A DNA stretch of 31,992 nucleotides, taken from the NCBI GenBank assembly GCA_019649035.1, contig BMAT01009500.1:703878-735869 (forward strand), read 5' to 3'. The stretch's first letter is position 1. Each line of letters starts with the position of its first letter. The translations under genes and the position numbers were made by a program. Below the pieces are notes generated by a model that searched no databases, was not told the origin of the DNA, and saw nothing but the letters and a program-made list of their open reading frames with translations. Below, one piece after another: positions 1-13,700 of the stretch. This DNA is from Elysia marginata. Lineage: Eukaryota; Mollusca; Gastropoda; Plakobranchidae.

Positions 1-1237
1 TTTTATGTCATACGGTTAGTTTATACCTGTCACGTAGCACAGCACTTCAAAACAGAAAAAAAACCAAAACAAAGCCTTGATCTGAAAAAAGGACTTAAGC
101 CATAGAAATTCAATGGAAATTTTGATAAATAATATACCACATCTAAAGACTTGAAAGAGTTCTAATAGCTATAATTGGCTATTGACAGTTTTCTGAAAAC
201 GAAGCTACAAAATAGCAGGTGCAAAAACTGTACCTTCCAGAGAACTTGCTGCTTAAACTTTCATTCGGCCTAAAATTTTGCACACCAAAAAGGAAAATGT
301 TTAAAGACTATTATGTCAAGTGTAGGAGAGTAAGGACAAGCGATGAAGTTTTTATATATTTAAATACGCCACTGCATAACTTTGCCGTGAACTCTAATAA
401 TACACCAATCAGTGGTTGTAGAAATTATTATAATTTTATTTTGATGGTTGACTTTTGTGTTCAATATTAATTCCTCCAAATTTAATGTGTAATTTTGTTT
501 CATCATAATGTACGAACAAATTCTAAAAAAGTATATAGAACAATAGCAATAGTCCTTGCAAAAATCCGTTTCTTCAATTGTATAAGTGAGACAAAAAGTT
601 ATCTTATATTTTTCTGTCGTCGATAGTTGCTTACCAAAGAATTTCTACAGTCATTAATTTCATTTCTTTCCATTGATGTTTTTTAACCATTTTATTGAAA
701 ATGTGATATTTTAAGTTCTCAACAATATATGATTGCTTTGTAGGCTTGATTTTATGTCCTTTGTTTTGCTGTTTTCAGAGTTTAATGAGTTTTAACTGCA
801 CTACTTTCATTTGTAAAATGAAGGGAAGCAAAGAAAAAGAATGAAAACACTCAATACCAAGTGATTTGTAAAAAACTGTATCACTTTAACCGTCCTTCAA
901 AACCAAAAACACGTGGATGTGAATAAGGCTAACAGTTCTTCGAAAATTTCTTTAAAATTAAAGTAATATGAACTACTTGGTGGCAGTTCAGTACTAAATA
1001 ACGAGTAAGCAATAACAATCCATAAAATTTATTAGATACCGTTACAATGACATTTTCAGGAGGTGATTCTACATTTTGTTTTCAGTAAACGAAATCCATA
1101 AATGCAACGCATGCAGAAAACAAACAATACGGGGCATAAAACATATCCTGAATTAAAACAAAACAGGCAACCTGGAGAAGTTCATTTAAAAGAAAGCAAG
1201 GCAAATTTATATCTCGTTTATTTGAGAGTTTACTCAC
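1..1237 (-). other. Partial intron 7 of the NCX gene
   Basis: This is AT-rich sequence downstream of the exon 7 donor. Both strands were read for a continuation of the Calx-beta domain and none was found. Short open frames such as 219-470 (plus) resemble no family and have no coding-like composition. There is no recognisable repeat. Confidence 0.7.
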
Positions 1238-1340
1238 GGCATTTTTCGATGGAAGAAGATTTCGATGTCCAGCTTCCCGGCGCTTTCCAACACTGCGTAA
1301 CGATCAGAACCAAATGTGAATTTTCCCAGCGAGTCTGCCA
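1238..1340 (-). CDS. NCX exon 7: start of Calx-beta domain 1
   Basis: This 103-bp exon has acceptor TTTTTTCACTTCAG and consensus donor GCC/GTGAGTA. It enters in phase 1 and leaves in phase 2 with CC, so the next residue is proline. It encodes [20 protein letters not shown] followed by [13 protein letters not shown]. That is the opening beta-strand pattern of a Calx-beta domain: F-x-F, then Y-x-V-x-E-x-x-G, then alternating hydrophobic residues ending in a basic turn. The next exon, which should carry the strand with the conserved D-Y-x-T-x-D-G-T-A pattern, was not found below 1238 and is probably outside the window. Confidence 0.87.
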
Positions 1341-4300
1341 CTGAAGTGAAAAAACATTGCGTTTTTACTTTACTTTAGTTAATTTATTGAGACTGGTTTC
1401 TTTGACTTTATTAAAACTACACGGGTTAATTTAGTAGAAGAAAATCTGTTTTGGATTTTCCCTGATTACTTCCCCAGATTATTCGCTTCAATAATAAAGA
1501 CGTACTGTATAAGGCGGTTGAAATTGCTCTAAATCTGACTCTGAAGGTAGCAGTATTTTTAAAAGAACCTTGAAGTTGAAAGACAAAGCAGATAGGACTC
1601 ACAGTACTGGTGGTGTTTGAAAGAGACAAAAGAAACTGGTTCTATAGATTATTATCCCAAACAATTGCAACTCACAGCCCTGTACATTCGATTACAATGT
1701 ACTTGTTCAAGCCAAAAAAATCGTTCATCGTGTCTTCATAAGCATCTTCTAAACGACATTTAGCGTAGCGATCTAAATCATCAAGAAGCACTCACAGTCT
1801 GGTGCTTTGCCTTGTTTCATCGCATCGTTCCAGGAAGAGACCACCTCCACTACCTCAGCGAGACGGGCAGGTCTGTTGGAGCTGTGTGGCCGGAACGCCT
1901 TACTTCCTAGCAGACTCCCCACGACCGCGTGACGGAACCTGGTTATAGAAATAGGATGTCGTCAACGAGAGGAACTTAATATGCCAAGTTAAACAAAATG
2001 TTGAGGTTCGCATTGTTACTATGGTACGATTGATTCTGCTACTCACACACAAACTGTGCTGGTATTGTATTCATCGGTAACTGAATGAGCACATTATAAT
2101 CATAACAACATAACGTATTAAAAAGTAAGATACAGATAATCTTTCTATGTTGTGAATGACAATATACCACAAAACTATCGTTCTTACCCGCTAGCACTTG
2201 ACTTCAAGAAGGAAGCTTACAAACAGGAACGATAATTTGCGCCCTAATCTCATTCTCGATAGGAGTTCAAGGCAAGAACGGACATGGTAACATTTGAGAG
2301 TTACATTATCTAAGTACCGTTCCTAAATTTTATTTAAAGCACAATTTTTGTCTTCAAAAACCTGCAGAAAAGGATAGCCTCTGAGAATCTAGACACATTA
2401 ATTTAACAGTTTAAAAGAATAGAAGCTTTAAATACCTACCCAAGAGTAAAAGCGTGGGTAAAAAATTATGTGAGTACGCCCGTTCTTGCCCTGGAGTCCT
2501 CACTGAGGAAATCTTTAATACAGTGACTGCGTGTTTCTTTCTTCGAAATGAGACAGCAAAAGTTTTAGACTGCTTGAGTATAAGTATTTCGATGTATTCA
2601 TTAACCAAATCATTTTGGCTCGCAAGGCATTCTAAAGTAACCTTCAATTTTGTACTCGATAAGTGCATGTAGGGATAATCCAACTAAGCCTGAACTAGAT
2701 AACGGTAAATCTTTCTTTTTTCTAGGATGCACTCAATATTTTTTTCACAGTTTGTTTGATTAGATAAGTTGAAAAGGTATAAGACTAAACTTCAAAATTT
2801 AACATCAGTTTCATGTCACGGCTTTTGCTAAAAGGTGGTCTTTAAATATTTTTGTATGATAAAAAGTTGCTCGGGATGAAATAAAATCCAATCAAACGCG
2901 TTGATGATAAAAAAAAAGTGTTAGATGAATTGTCATCCAAACAACAATATTATGATTTTAAATGTTCTTTTTCATTGGCTTGAGCCTTTGAGTTTGGTGG
3001 CCTAGGCTTGAGCTAGTTTCATCGTTCTTTAAATAAAACAGTTAATGTCTTTGACAACCCAGTAAATATTTATATTATGTAAAAGTTTGAAAGACACCTT
3101 TTGGAATATTGATTACATACTTTTACAAATTGAATTCTAAAATTGAAACAAAGTTTTGTCAAAAGAATAAAAGTTTATGAATGTATTATATTCGAAGTTT
3201 CTCTTTTATTCTTTCATTTTGTGCTGTAAAACGATCTATATACATTGGAAAAGTTTCAGTTGAATCATCCATTGTTTCCAAAATAGCAGTAAATAAATTG
3301 TAGAGGACAGGTTTGAAAGAGCTGAAAAGTACATATACATTTTAGAAAACAAAGAAAAGAATAAGATAAATGACAACATGATATAAAGTATTAGGCAAAA
3401 AACAGTTTGTTTTTTGGACCTTGATGAACACGGTTTTATTGAGTCATTACAGATAAGAAAATTTCATATGTGTTAGTTTATAAACAAACTTGGAAAAAAC
3501 GCTATGAAATAAAACATTGAAATACTTTGCATTGGTCTATAACATATCCGCTTCTTTATTGAAAATGAATCAATTAAATATGTAGAAAAAAGGGGAAAAC
3601 ATTGAAACTTTTCTATTGATGCTGTCAATGCGATAAAAGAGACAGACAAAGTTACAGTTATACTATCGGAGGAACACCAATTTTAAGGTGCGAATTAAAA
3701 GAAACAAGCAGAATCTACCTTACATAAAAAGTAAGCAAATCTCTCTATGTACATCGAATTCAGATTTCAACTTTCAACTTTATAACTTGATGCAATATAC
3801 AATGTGACCTAACAATGTAAGGGTTTCTAGATCTATTAAAAACTAGAATTCTGAATTTCCTTGTAGTCCGCCTGTTGACATAAAATAAGGCTGAACAAAA
3901 GCAACTTTAAACAAAAACTATTTCAGTCAAAACCTTACTTAAATATAAAAAAGTAGTTCGTTATTATTAGCCTTTGAAAAAGTTCAAATTTCAAACGTAT
4001 CCGAACATATTTTACAATTAATGTTGACGCAAATACGGGCAATCACCTCTAGTTATATGGAACAAAAATGTAAGATGACAATGTCGATAGCATAAGAAAA
4101 AGAGAAAAAAAGGTAAAGATATCGAATTTGCATCGGGTTAACATATACTTTCTTATATTACCTCATCCAACTGGCAAAGCAATGAAATAGACTCTTTATT
4201 AAAATCACAAATTAGCAACATAACCCCAAACCAGATATGATATGAATATAGTACATACAAAGGACAAGGGGATATTACTGGAGTCCAAACAAACAGTGTC

Positions 4301-4672
4301 ATGTTTGGGCAGGCTAAAGTTTATCTGAGGCTTGTGGTGGGAAAAGTGTAAACACACAACGTTTCAAAAATAACCACGTAAACATTATCAAATCAATATG
4401 CCTACGAAAAGAACAGGAATGTTTGTCCAAAACATTCGCAAAGCATATTTATAAAGTAAAACGATCAACAAGGCATCTAAGATCTGTTTTGAATAGACGG
4501 ATGTATAAGGCTGGTTAGAAAAGGCATAAAGGGTAAGTAAAATGGTTGATTGATCCACTGTCCAGAAATATAGATTAACACATTGGTAAATAGGTACGTA
4601 AATAGACAGATAGACAGAAAGGTAAAACAGACAGGCAGACAGATAGACAGACAGACAGACAAACAGACAGGC

Positions 4673-4719
<47 letters not shown>

Positions 4720-7700
4720 CAGATAGATAGACAGATAGACAGGGAGATGAATAGAGCATTAATTTTTTTAAAAGAAACTAAAGCCTTACGTAATTAAGTA
4801 GATAGAACAACAGGTAGTGTTGTTATCGCTTGACAAACAAACATTCAAGTCTAAAATATAAAAAAAAATTGACAGGCCAATAGATTAATTGTGTTTAACT
4901 TAACACGTTGGCTTGAGATCAATACTTGTCGCCTGTTTAATCACAACAAAATCAACACCCGTAGTTTAGGATTTCTTTGGTACTTGGCATGCCGCATTGA
5001 CAATAACACTAACTTCAACGATGAACTCGATCTTGATAGAAAACTAAGACAATGGACCTGACACAAACGTGTCATACTTTCATACCTTGCTCTGGCCAGC
5101 GTTGCAGATGGTTTGTTAATTTTTGCCTGTAACTCTCTTTCCGGTGACGAGTGAGCCGGGAGGTTTGAAGTGTGCTCACTGGAGAAAAAAAAGTTGACAA
5201 GATAGTATAGGTTACCTGCTATATCATATCATCAGTTAGGATGAATTTGACCGCAAAAAAATTATAGAAACAAGAAATAACAAAACAAATCAGATTTAAG
5301 AGACATCAAGTCATGATCAACAATGTTTTCAAACATATTTAAGAACGACGTATCTTAATTTTGTACTGAGAGTGAGTTGCACCTACTCATAAAATTTTTA
5401 AATCATCTTCTCCTGTAGCCTTAACGTTAGAATACGGTACGTAAAAAAATTAATACCTTAAAACCATCGAGGTCTTGGACAATTTTATATAGCTCAATCC
5501 GATCGCCTCGCATTTTATTGAGACTCCGCATTTGGGAATATTTTTATCTATCAGCATAAGACGTCATCGCAAATACCTCAATAAGTAGACATAATAATAT
5601 TTTTCAAACTCTTTGCGAAGTAAATGTCCAGTACAAACACATAAGTCAAAATTATAAGAATGTTCTTTTCATAAAACGATTTCGATATTGATAAGTATGT
5701 TTTGAGCTCACAAAACTAAAATTCAGTTGAGCCGTTTTGATTTCTCTGCAGTAAAATGTACCTTAAGTGCAAAATGTTAGGGAAGCTTAGTCTACGAATT
5801 TGCTCTTCATCTGTATCTGTTTGCACTGAGGTTTAAAGTCTAACTTTAAGAGACAACTCTTTATAGACAATGGAAAAAGCCTTTCTTTTGGAGGATGAAG
5901 AAAGGAATGCTGTTTGCATGTAATAAAAAGAGAAAACATGAATGCTAAAAATCTTATATTTGGCATAGCAATGGTAATACGAATGTGGAAGGTAATAAAA
6001 GTGATTAAATATACTGTGAATAATAATGTACGCAAAAAAGAATACGAAAGGTCATCAGCACGAGCAAAGCCAGTAAGCAAAAGCGTATTAAAAGCAAATT
6101 TGTGTAGTTTTATATCCCTCAAAGCTGTAAAAAAAATTGAAGCTAAAAAAAAATTTAAAAAATACATAATTCACCCTTTGCTTTTATCCTTGAGGTTTTT
6201 TTTTTTTAATAACATAGACTGAAGTAAATAATTCAGTCTCTATTTTTAAACAGATCTCAGCTATTGCGGGTTTTAATGTATTCTTACAAGCATATCAGTT
6301 CACGTTTAAATCTTGAGATATTGAAATACTATTTGAGAATATTTTATTAAGCAGCAGATGACTTTTGATCTGTTTAGTTTTTATTGAGACAAAACATTGA
6401 AAACTAGCATTGAAAATTTAATAGAAGGTCGAATTATAATTGACCATTGGTTTCACTTATATAGCTTTATATACAAAGACATTTTACTCAATCTTAGTCT
6501 AAAAACTTAAATGGCAACAAGTATCAAAATGTAAGCGAAATAAAAATAAGATATCGGAAATTAATCACCTTTAGAAGAACTTATATGAAGAAAAATAAGT
6601 GATTTAAAAAACAGTTTCTGTCTAGAAAGTCAAGCCATGCAACTTTTATCTTCAAGGTCGGACCTGTAATAGTATGCCAACAAGCACAGGAAATGAAAAT
6701 TGCGTGAATTGTTCTAGTTTAAATAATTCTTATTGTGCCGATGCAAGTTGATTCTAAGCTAAGAAATGTCCTTTATGTAAATCCAACTCTTCCATTGCTG
6801 TCAATCCACCTCAGCTATACCTCACGAATTTTGGATTCTATCTCAGATAGTTCCTCTGCTATTATTGTTAACCACATCATATAGGATTTTTTGACCGGAA
6901 CTAGCCAGGTTTAAACACAAATTTAGAAATTCATTTAAAAAAAGCCAAACAATTTCTCAGAGAAAGTGGATATTTGTGTAACAGCATTGGCAAGTTTAAT
7001 GCTAAAACTTATTGTAAATGAATATTTAAAAAAAAAGAGGGTCCCCGTATTTGCAGCTAAATGGTGATCATATATAGATATATAAATTACACAAATGATA
7101 AATGCGTGAATGTAAAATGGGTACAAAGAAAGCAAATCATAGATGTTGCTATTAAACATCCTTACAGCGATCCTAATAATATATCTAAGGCTGAAAAACA
7201 AATAAATAGTTATTTTAAAAAAAATTGAGACAAATACTTTTTTTCTGTGTAACTTTTTTTCAGCAAAATACCTGTTGAAAGATAGTAAGTTTAAAACTAA
7301 GCTGTAGAAAGTCACGAATGCAATTACATGAAAATGGTGCAAGCGTACTGCTTGGCCGTGTACTAGCGTGCATCTAACTGAATTCTATACTAGGCAGTGA
7401 GCAGAGGAGTCTACAGAACGTTCCGCAATGCAACAATAATGCGATGAAGAAGGATTCAATTTTTAATTTCACATGTGAGCATTGTACTGGTTTTATAATA
7501 GAATCTCATTAATAGAGATAATATAAAAATTTGTTTTAAAAAAATTCTGCCTTAGTTAAGTTCGTTTCATTGGCCAATCCTCTTAACAAGCCAATTATTT
7601 CGCCTCGTTAAATTTAGTAAGTAGTGAGCAGTAAATAAAATTAATTTTAAAAAAAGCTTTTTGCTTGATATATTCGGTCAAAGCCTTTGTAAGCGAAAAC

Positions 7701-10700
7701 CAAATATTGTTGCATTGCAAGACGTTCCTAGTAAATTTGTAGACAGCACAAAAAGAAGGCAAAAACAATTGAAGATGGGTTTGCGGTTTCATAAAGCCTG
7801 GTCAGGGGGAAAAACTCGTAGGCAAAAAGATGTGAGATGGCTTACGATGCCGAGGAATAGCGCTTGATTCTGAGATCCGCCCAGATTTCCGCTGATACGC
7901 TGCGAGGGGGTTCCCCAGTCAATGATATGGTCGTGAATAAAGTTACTTTGCATTATATAATTGTTAAAGATCAAGTTCCGTAATAAACTTACATTATTAG
8001 CTTTTAATCTATGAAAAAAATGCCGTGTCAAAAAAGTATTAAAAGAATTGTCAGAAACCTGTGCTGGTTTCTCTCTGTTATTTAAAAATGAAAATTGTCT
8101 GCAAAGTTGAGACAGCTAATACTCTGAAAAATACAAAATTAAAGTTTCTAGACATTAAAGCTTAGGTCACAATAATTGTTTTTCAATTCGACTTTACATT
8201 TATCTTCATCTTCCTATAAAATGATACATACTATTCGCCCCATATCTTTAATTAAAAGCAATCGAGCATGCCACTGCGTGATTGTATTTGTAGAAATCAA
8301 GCGAGGTAACCGCTGCACAAACAAATCTTGAGTAACCTGCTTACCTCATCCTGTGTGCCTTCTGAGCTTCCAACACGTGAAGCTCTTTATGCTGATGGCC
8401 AAGAAATTGCGGATGCGGATGTGACGTCACAACCCGAACGTTCTGTTTGACACAAAGTAAAAGTATTAATTAAAAGACAACTTTGGCCCTCACAAGACGA
8501 TTTTTTACCCACAAACGTTAGACTAGCCTTCTTGCCCAATTCAAATAATCTTCTATCTCATGATTTATCACTAAGTGTTATGATACAGTGCAGTGAACTG
8601 CGGTTCTAAAACAAAATTGTTATACATCTTAACTGTTTTCTGCTCCTTGTACGGCTTTTTGAGGCTATAGATAAGATTACATACTTTGGGGTTTGATTAG
8701 AATATGTCTTAGCAGTTTTATTATTTCTTTTGCGTTTCAAGAAAAAAAAAAAAACAAAACACTGCATATAAAAGTTATTATCTTTCGTCCTTAGTATTAT
8801 TCAGATATATATCGTTATATATTAACCACAGGCTTCGTTGTGGTTTGGAAAAGTGCAAAATTTAAAAAACAGAAGAAACTTCATATTTTTTAGATTTGCA
8901 AAGGGAAATGTTAACATAAATTGTATGTATATTGTCAAGTAAAACGAGTAAATAACTAAAAAAATTAGTCTTACAATGGCCTGTGGTATATGATAAAGGT
9001 AGACGGGAAGAGTATGATGATGTGCTAAAATTTTAGTTCGTTTGTTTGTTGGTTTTACTTTTAAGAAACATACACTTGGGAAGCATCGTGGCTCAGTGGT
9101 TTGCGCGTCGGACTCGAAATTCAGCAGTTGCGGGTTCGATTCCCAACCACAACTCATGTCGAAATTGCCTCGGGAAAGCAATTTACCCTGAATTTCTTTA
9201 GTCCACCCACCTGTAAAATGTAACTGGCTAAAGGCTGTGCTTAAAATTTGTGGTATTTTAGTATTTGAGTGCCTCACAGGTAAACGTGTTGTAATGCTCT
9301 GCAATATGAGTTGAATTTGCTCTAATGTGTATAGGCCTGCTGAAGGAAATGATTAAAGTCTTGAGACTGCCTTCGCTGTGGAAGATTGTGACCATACTTT
9401 TTAATGACTTGTGTCATAAAAAAACGTATTTGCTTCACATAAACAACATGCAGCTTTAAAAATTTGCGTATAAGACGCATTAGTATTATCATTAAATTAT
9501 ATATTTCACGAGCTTTTATAGTATATATTGGCCTGCGTACATAGGCCTACTTATTTACACCCACCCACACACAATCATCTCATAATAATTTGTATTTTAG
9601 ATTTTTGGGAGTGACATCTCTGGCAAATTGTTATTGTAGGAACTTTGAAAAGAAATAATTCGAAGAGAAAAGGCACAAAAAGGTATTGTTTTCTTAAGCT
9701 CTTTAATTTTCAGTTGAACTATATGAGCTGCAGTCTTCCTACTTAATGGAATCAATCACGATAAGACCAATAATTTATTGTGCTTAGATACGGTAACCCG
9801 CCGCATAGCCATTTATTGCCTTTTGTTATTGGACTGTAAGGCATAGCAAAGTGCTTTCAAAAGCATTATGGCCTAGGTCAATACTTCTACCCCGTAACTA
9901 TGATTGCTTCACTGTCTCGGTGTGCAGCACACCAGGGGAACACATTCAACAAAGCGAGTCTTCGCGTAAAGACCTACCAGTGTGCAAACTAAACTAACCG
10001 AGTACGTAATTATAATTATTTTTTGTCGCAGTCCATTCTGATTTCCGGGCTACAATGGGCCTGTGCCAGGGTTATGTCCCAATCGGGTTCCCTTCGTATA
10101 AGCCTGGCTTGGCATGTTCAGCACCGGGGAGAAAAGGTTTTGATGACGTCAATCACTCTTGTCCACAAAAGATCAACTCACGGCTGATCGGGTGTCACGC
10201 TTGATCACTTCGCCACGGACCAACACTCAACGGTACTAGACCTAGGCACAGCCTGGAGTTCGTAGCTCAAAAATACCTGATGAGGGGTGGTGAGGACGTA
10301 AAGGGTTTCACCTTTATTTGGAAATGGCATTGTCTTTTCTCGACCTGAGCGGTCCCTTCTTGTTTTTATAGTTGGTGTTGAGGCAGAGCAAGACTGCAAA
10401 CCAAACTAGAGTAAGTCAGACACATTGAGTCAGGCTCATGGTAGTGTGTAGAAAAAATCTTGACATAAACGCTTTGCAGTTGCGAAAATAATGTGGCAAA
10501 AACTTGCCTTAAGCTCAAAATAACACTGTCAAGCTAACGTAAGCTTATGCAGAATTGTATAGAGGAGGACAATACACAGAGACAACGGTGTGAGATATGC
10601 AATGTGTGTGGTGAATGCCTGTGGAAAGAGTCTTAAAGAGTACTTGAGCGAGAAAGAGTCACAAAAACAACCAGACATGCCATGATAAAAACCGGGCGGC

Positions 10701-13700
10701 CAAAAATACTGTGCATTTGAGCAAACAGACTCAAACAGAAAGATAATGTCCAAATAAAAAAAAAAGAATCATTCAGTCTGACTTAAAGATCGCTTAAAGG
10801 CAGCTTAAAAAATCATGCTATTGTGTAGCATCAAACAATATAATACGCAAATACCTGTGATAGGTAAATGGGATGATTATCAGAGTTATATCAATAGCAA
10901 TACAAAAACTTCATTTTCATATTGCCTATACACTTTTGCATCTGACAAATGCTCTAAATAATGCAATTCCACCTGCTTTCCAATAAAGTTCTCATAACTT
11001 TCTTAAAACGGTCCCAACGGAATTTCACTTTCGTCCTGAGACCGTAACGTTCACGTGGATGGACTAAGTGTTGTCGATAAGCTGCCACATACGCTATTTC
11101 TACAGTCACGCCCAAGAGAGAGTGCCAGCTAAGTTAGGTATTATGTCATTTTGATTAAAGCCATTCCAGGACCAGCGCGTCTAAATTAAATCTTTCTTGA
11201 TCCTTTGCACCTGCAACTATAGTCTCTTCGCATCGAGAGAGATTGGAGGACTTGCGATAAAAATGACTAACAGAACTCTATTTCTATCTTGAGCAAAGAA
11301 ATGATTATGTATTTTCTGTTGTTTTTTTCCGTCAAAGTGAATATATTTATGTCTTGCACAATCAATGTTTATATTCTTTCCCCTCTGGTTTCCAGAGCGA
11401 TTACCACTTTGAACTCCTAATATAGGTCCAGGTGTAGATTGCCGACCTTGTCCGCGTTTATAAAGACCCAATCTATCCATGGTCTACCCAAGGCTCAATT
11501 ATGGACCAATTAGCGCGAACAAACAGAATACCCTTTCATCAGGGTTGCGGTCCTCTGTAAGGTCGTCACTTACGCTGGAAATCGAACAGAACATTTACAT
11601 TTTCTTGTAAATTACACACAATACCGTTTAAAGGCCTGGGACTAAGTTGGTTCACATATTGCCACTTGCAGGAATGTTTCATAATTCTGCCCGGTGTACG
11701 TAATTTTCAAAGTTCATATTATGTCCCAGAAATCGGAGGGGAAAATACTCTTGCACCGTAAGAGTTTGAGTCGACTTTTAATACTATTGTCGTGCGGTTC
11801 TTAAAATAACAACGGCTACATATTTATTGCCTGAATTGTTTTAGGTAAGTTCGAGTGAAAAATAATATTATTTCATGTTTATTCAAGCAAAATATTTACC
11901 AGAATTCTCGTGAAATTGCACACCACCAAACATCGATGGAACAATCATGGTTGATTTGTTGGTTTTTTTTCTTATCAAATGACACCTTGTCTCATACAGG
12001 TTGGGACACTGATATAAAAACATTTAGGAACTAAAAATAAAAGAGAAATCTATGCAAAGTGTCATAGACTGACCATATATACACATAATTGTTGTGCTTG
12101 TAGTGAATTCGATTAATCTATACAGCCATATACACGTATCTACCTTTTTGCTCATCCCTCGATTTTTATATAGCTTTTTAAGACATGGATGCTTTTAAGT
12201 TTTCAGTTCCTGATTTTTTTTACTTAAAACCATTCTCTATTTACCTACACAGACAACTTGTTAACAGTTCAAACAGTAGTCCACTCACCATGGTCGGGTC
12301 ATCAGCGTCTTCCGAGTCTCCAACCCTCTTCCTATTGCAGCAGCACCAACCCAGGTCTTGCAGGTAGGCCATCAGCACCAGGACAGGCAGGTAGAGCAGA
12401 GTGACCCACGCCTCCCACGGTTCTACAACTCCAGGGCTTATATAGTCCACTACAAGCAACATCCAGATATACGCCCAGATGCTCCATACCCCGGTCACCA
12501 CGAACACGCCAAACTCCTTAAAATTTTATTTTTTTTTTGTGCAGGTGAGGTGAAAAAAGAGTGTAAATGATCGAGAATTGGTTGAGAACAAGCTTTACAT
12601 TGAAGTTTCTTTTCCTTATTTTACTTTTGTATTTATGGACCAGTATCACAGATATAAGCATTTGTTGCAGGACGATAAAAGGTGTCACTAAAAGAAAAAA
12701 TAATCATAACAGCTAACTTCTTGTATAGCTAGAAATTAATTAGATTGGTACAGTATTGAAATGCTGACGCGATGGTGAGCTTAGTTGTGGCAAATTCTTT
12801 TTAACTGTATGAGACATGGAAATTTGAAGTTTGGTTTAAACTCGCCAGATGCTTTAAAATTCTTTGAGGTCGATTGAGATGCTCAAGCTAATCAAACTAA
12901 AACCTAATCAGTACAGCTGTTAACCCCTATGTGCACAAGAACCTACATTTGTTTGCATAAATTTGCTTACAGGAGGGGAAATTATACATGATATAGATGG
13001 AACAGTATGTGACCTCGATGAATAGTAATGGATCTGTGGAATTTGTATCCAACCCTTCACTTTCCGGCTTATCTTTGTCTATTAGGATACTCCGCAGAGC
13101 TTCGTTAGTATTCATAAAGTCTATGTCCTACTCACTGTGGTACTGCATAAATAGGTTAAGCTTGGTGACATAAGTTATGTGAGCTTTGTTTGCTAAGCCT
13201 TGCATTATATGTCTCAAAGATCCCCATAGCTATCAATTAAGATATTCAGAGTATAATTACAGAAACAAATCGATTCCTAAAAGACAAACTGTCCTTGAGT
13301 CAGATGCAAGATAAGATCAAAATTACTCGTAAAGATGATAGGCCAAGGATGAAAAAAATTCAATTCATAAGTTTTAGACCATCACAAAGTTGTTATAATA
13401 TCCCGTAAATTCTAATCATAAGAAAATCTCTAGATATAGCTATCCCCAACAACTTACCTTGATGCTCTTGCTCTGTGGAAGCGGCACGCTGACTATACAC
13501 ACGGCGGTGATGATGAGCATGTTGAAGGCAGCGCTGCCGATGATGGTAAACGTGCCCAGAGAGTCTGCCGGCTCATCGTCATCTAGGCTGGTCACTGCCT
13601 CCACCACTGCCAGCAAGATTTCCGGGGCGGAGGAGCCCAGTGCCATCAAGGTCAAGTTGGCCACTGTCTCGTTCCAGATAAGAACCTGAGGAAATAATTA

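Larger units (their letters stand above)
8443..12288 (-). other. Intron 3 of the NCX gene (3846 bp)
   Basis: This is the largest intron seen. It contains a tRNA-derived SINE on the plus strand (9081-9355) and a probable second one on the minus strand (about 10040-10246). Apart from these it holds no coding exon that I could support, although a 3n-length exon in phase 0 could be hidden here. Confidence 0.72.

Noticed and set aside
1826-1929. A possible plus-strand exon with a good acceptor near 1832
   Set aside because: The same segment on the minus strand fits NCX exon 6 with matching phase on both sides and consensus splice sites; the plus-strand reading has no partner exons.
5787-6222. Overlapping open frames of 126 and 102 codons on opposite strands
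   Set aside because: They lie in NCX intron 4, are compositionally biased by AT-rich DNA, have no motifs and no splice context.
9089-9160. A functional tRNA gene
   Set aside because: A and B boxes are good, but the segment is the head of a dispersed repeat, with a related copy at 26091, and I cannot fold a full tRNA with matching acceptor stem.
8822-9304. A 160-codon minus-strand open frame
   Set aside because: Its first half is antisense to a tRNA-derived SINE and the rest is AT-rich intron. No family resemblance apart from the repeat.
11570-11592. A B-box-like sequence on the minus strand (GTTCGATTTCC)
   Set aside because: No A box lies at the right distance upstream on that strand, so a SINE is not supported.
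13459-13689. Plus-strand open frame of 76 codons
   Set aside because: It is the antisense shadow of NCX exon 2.
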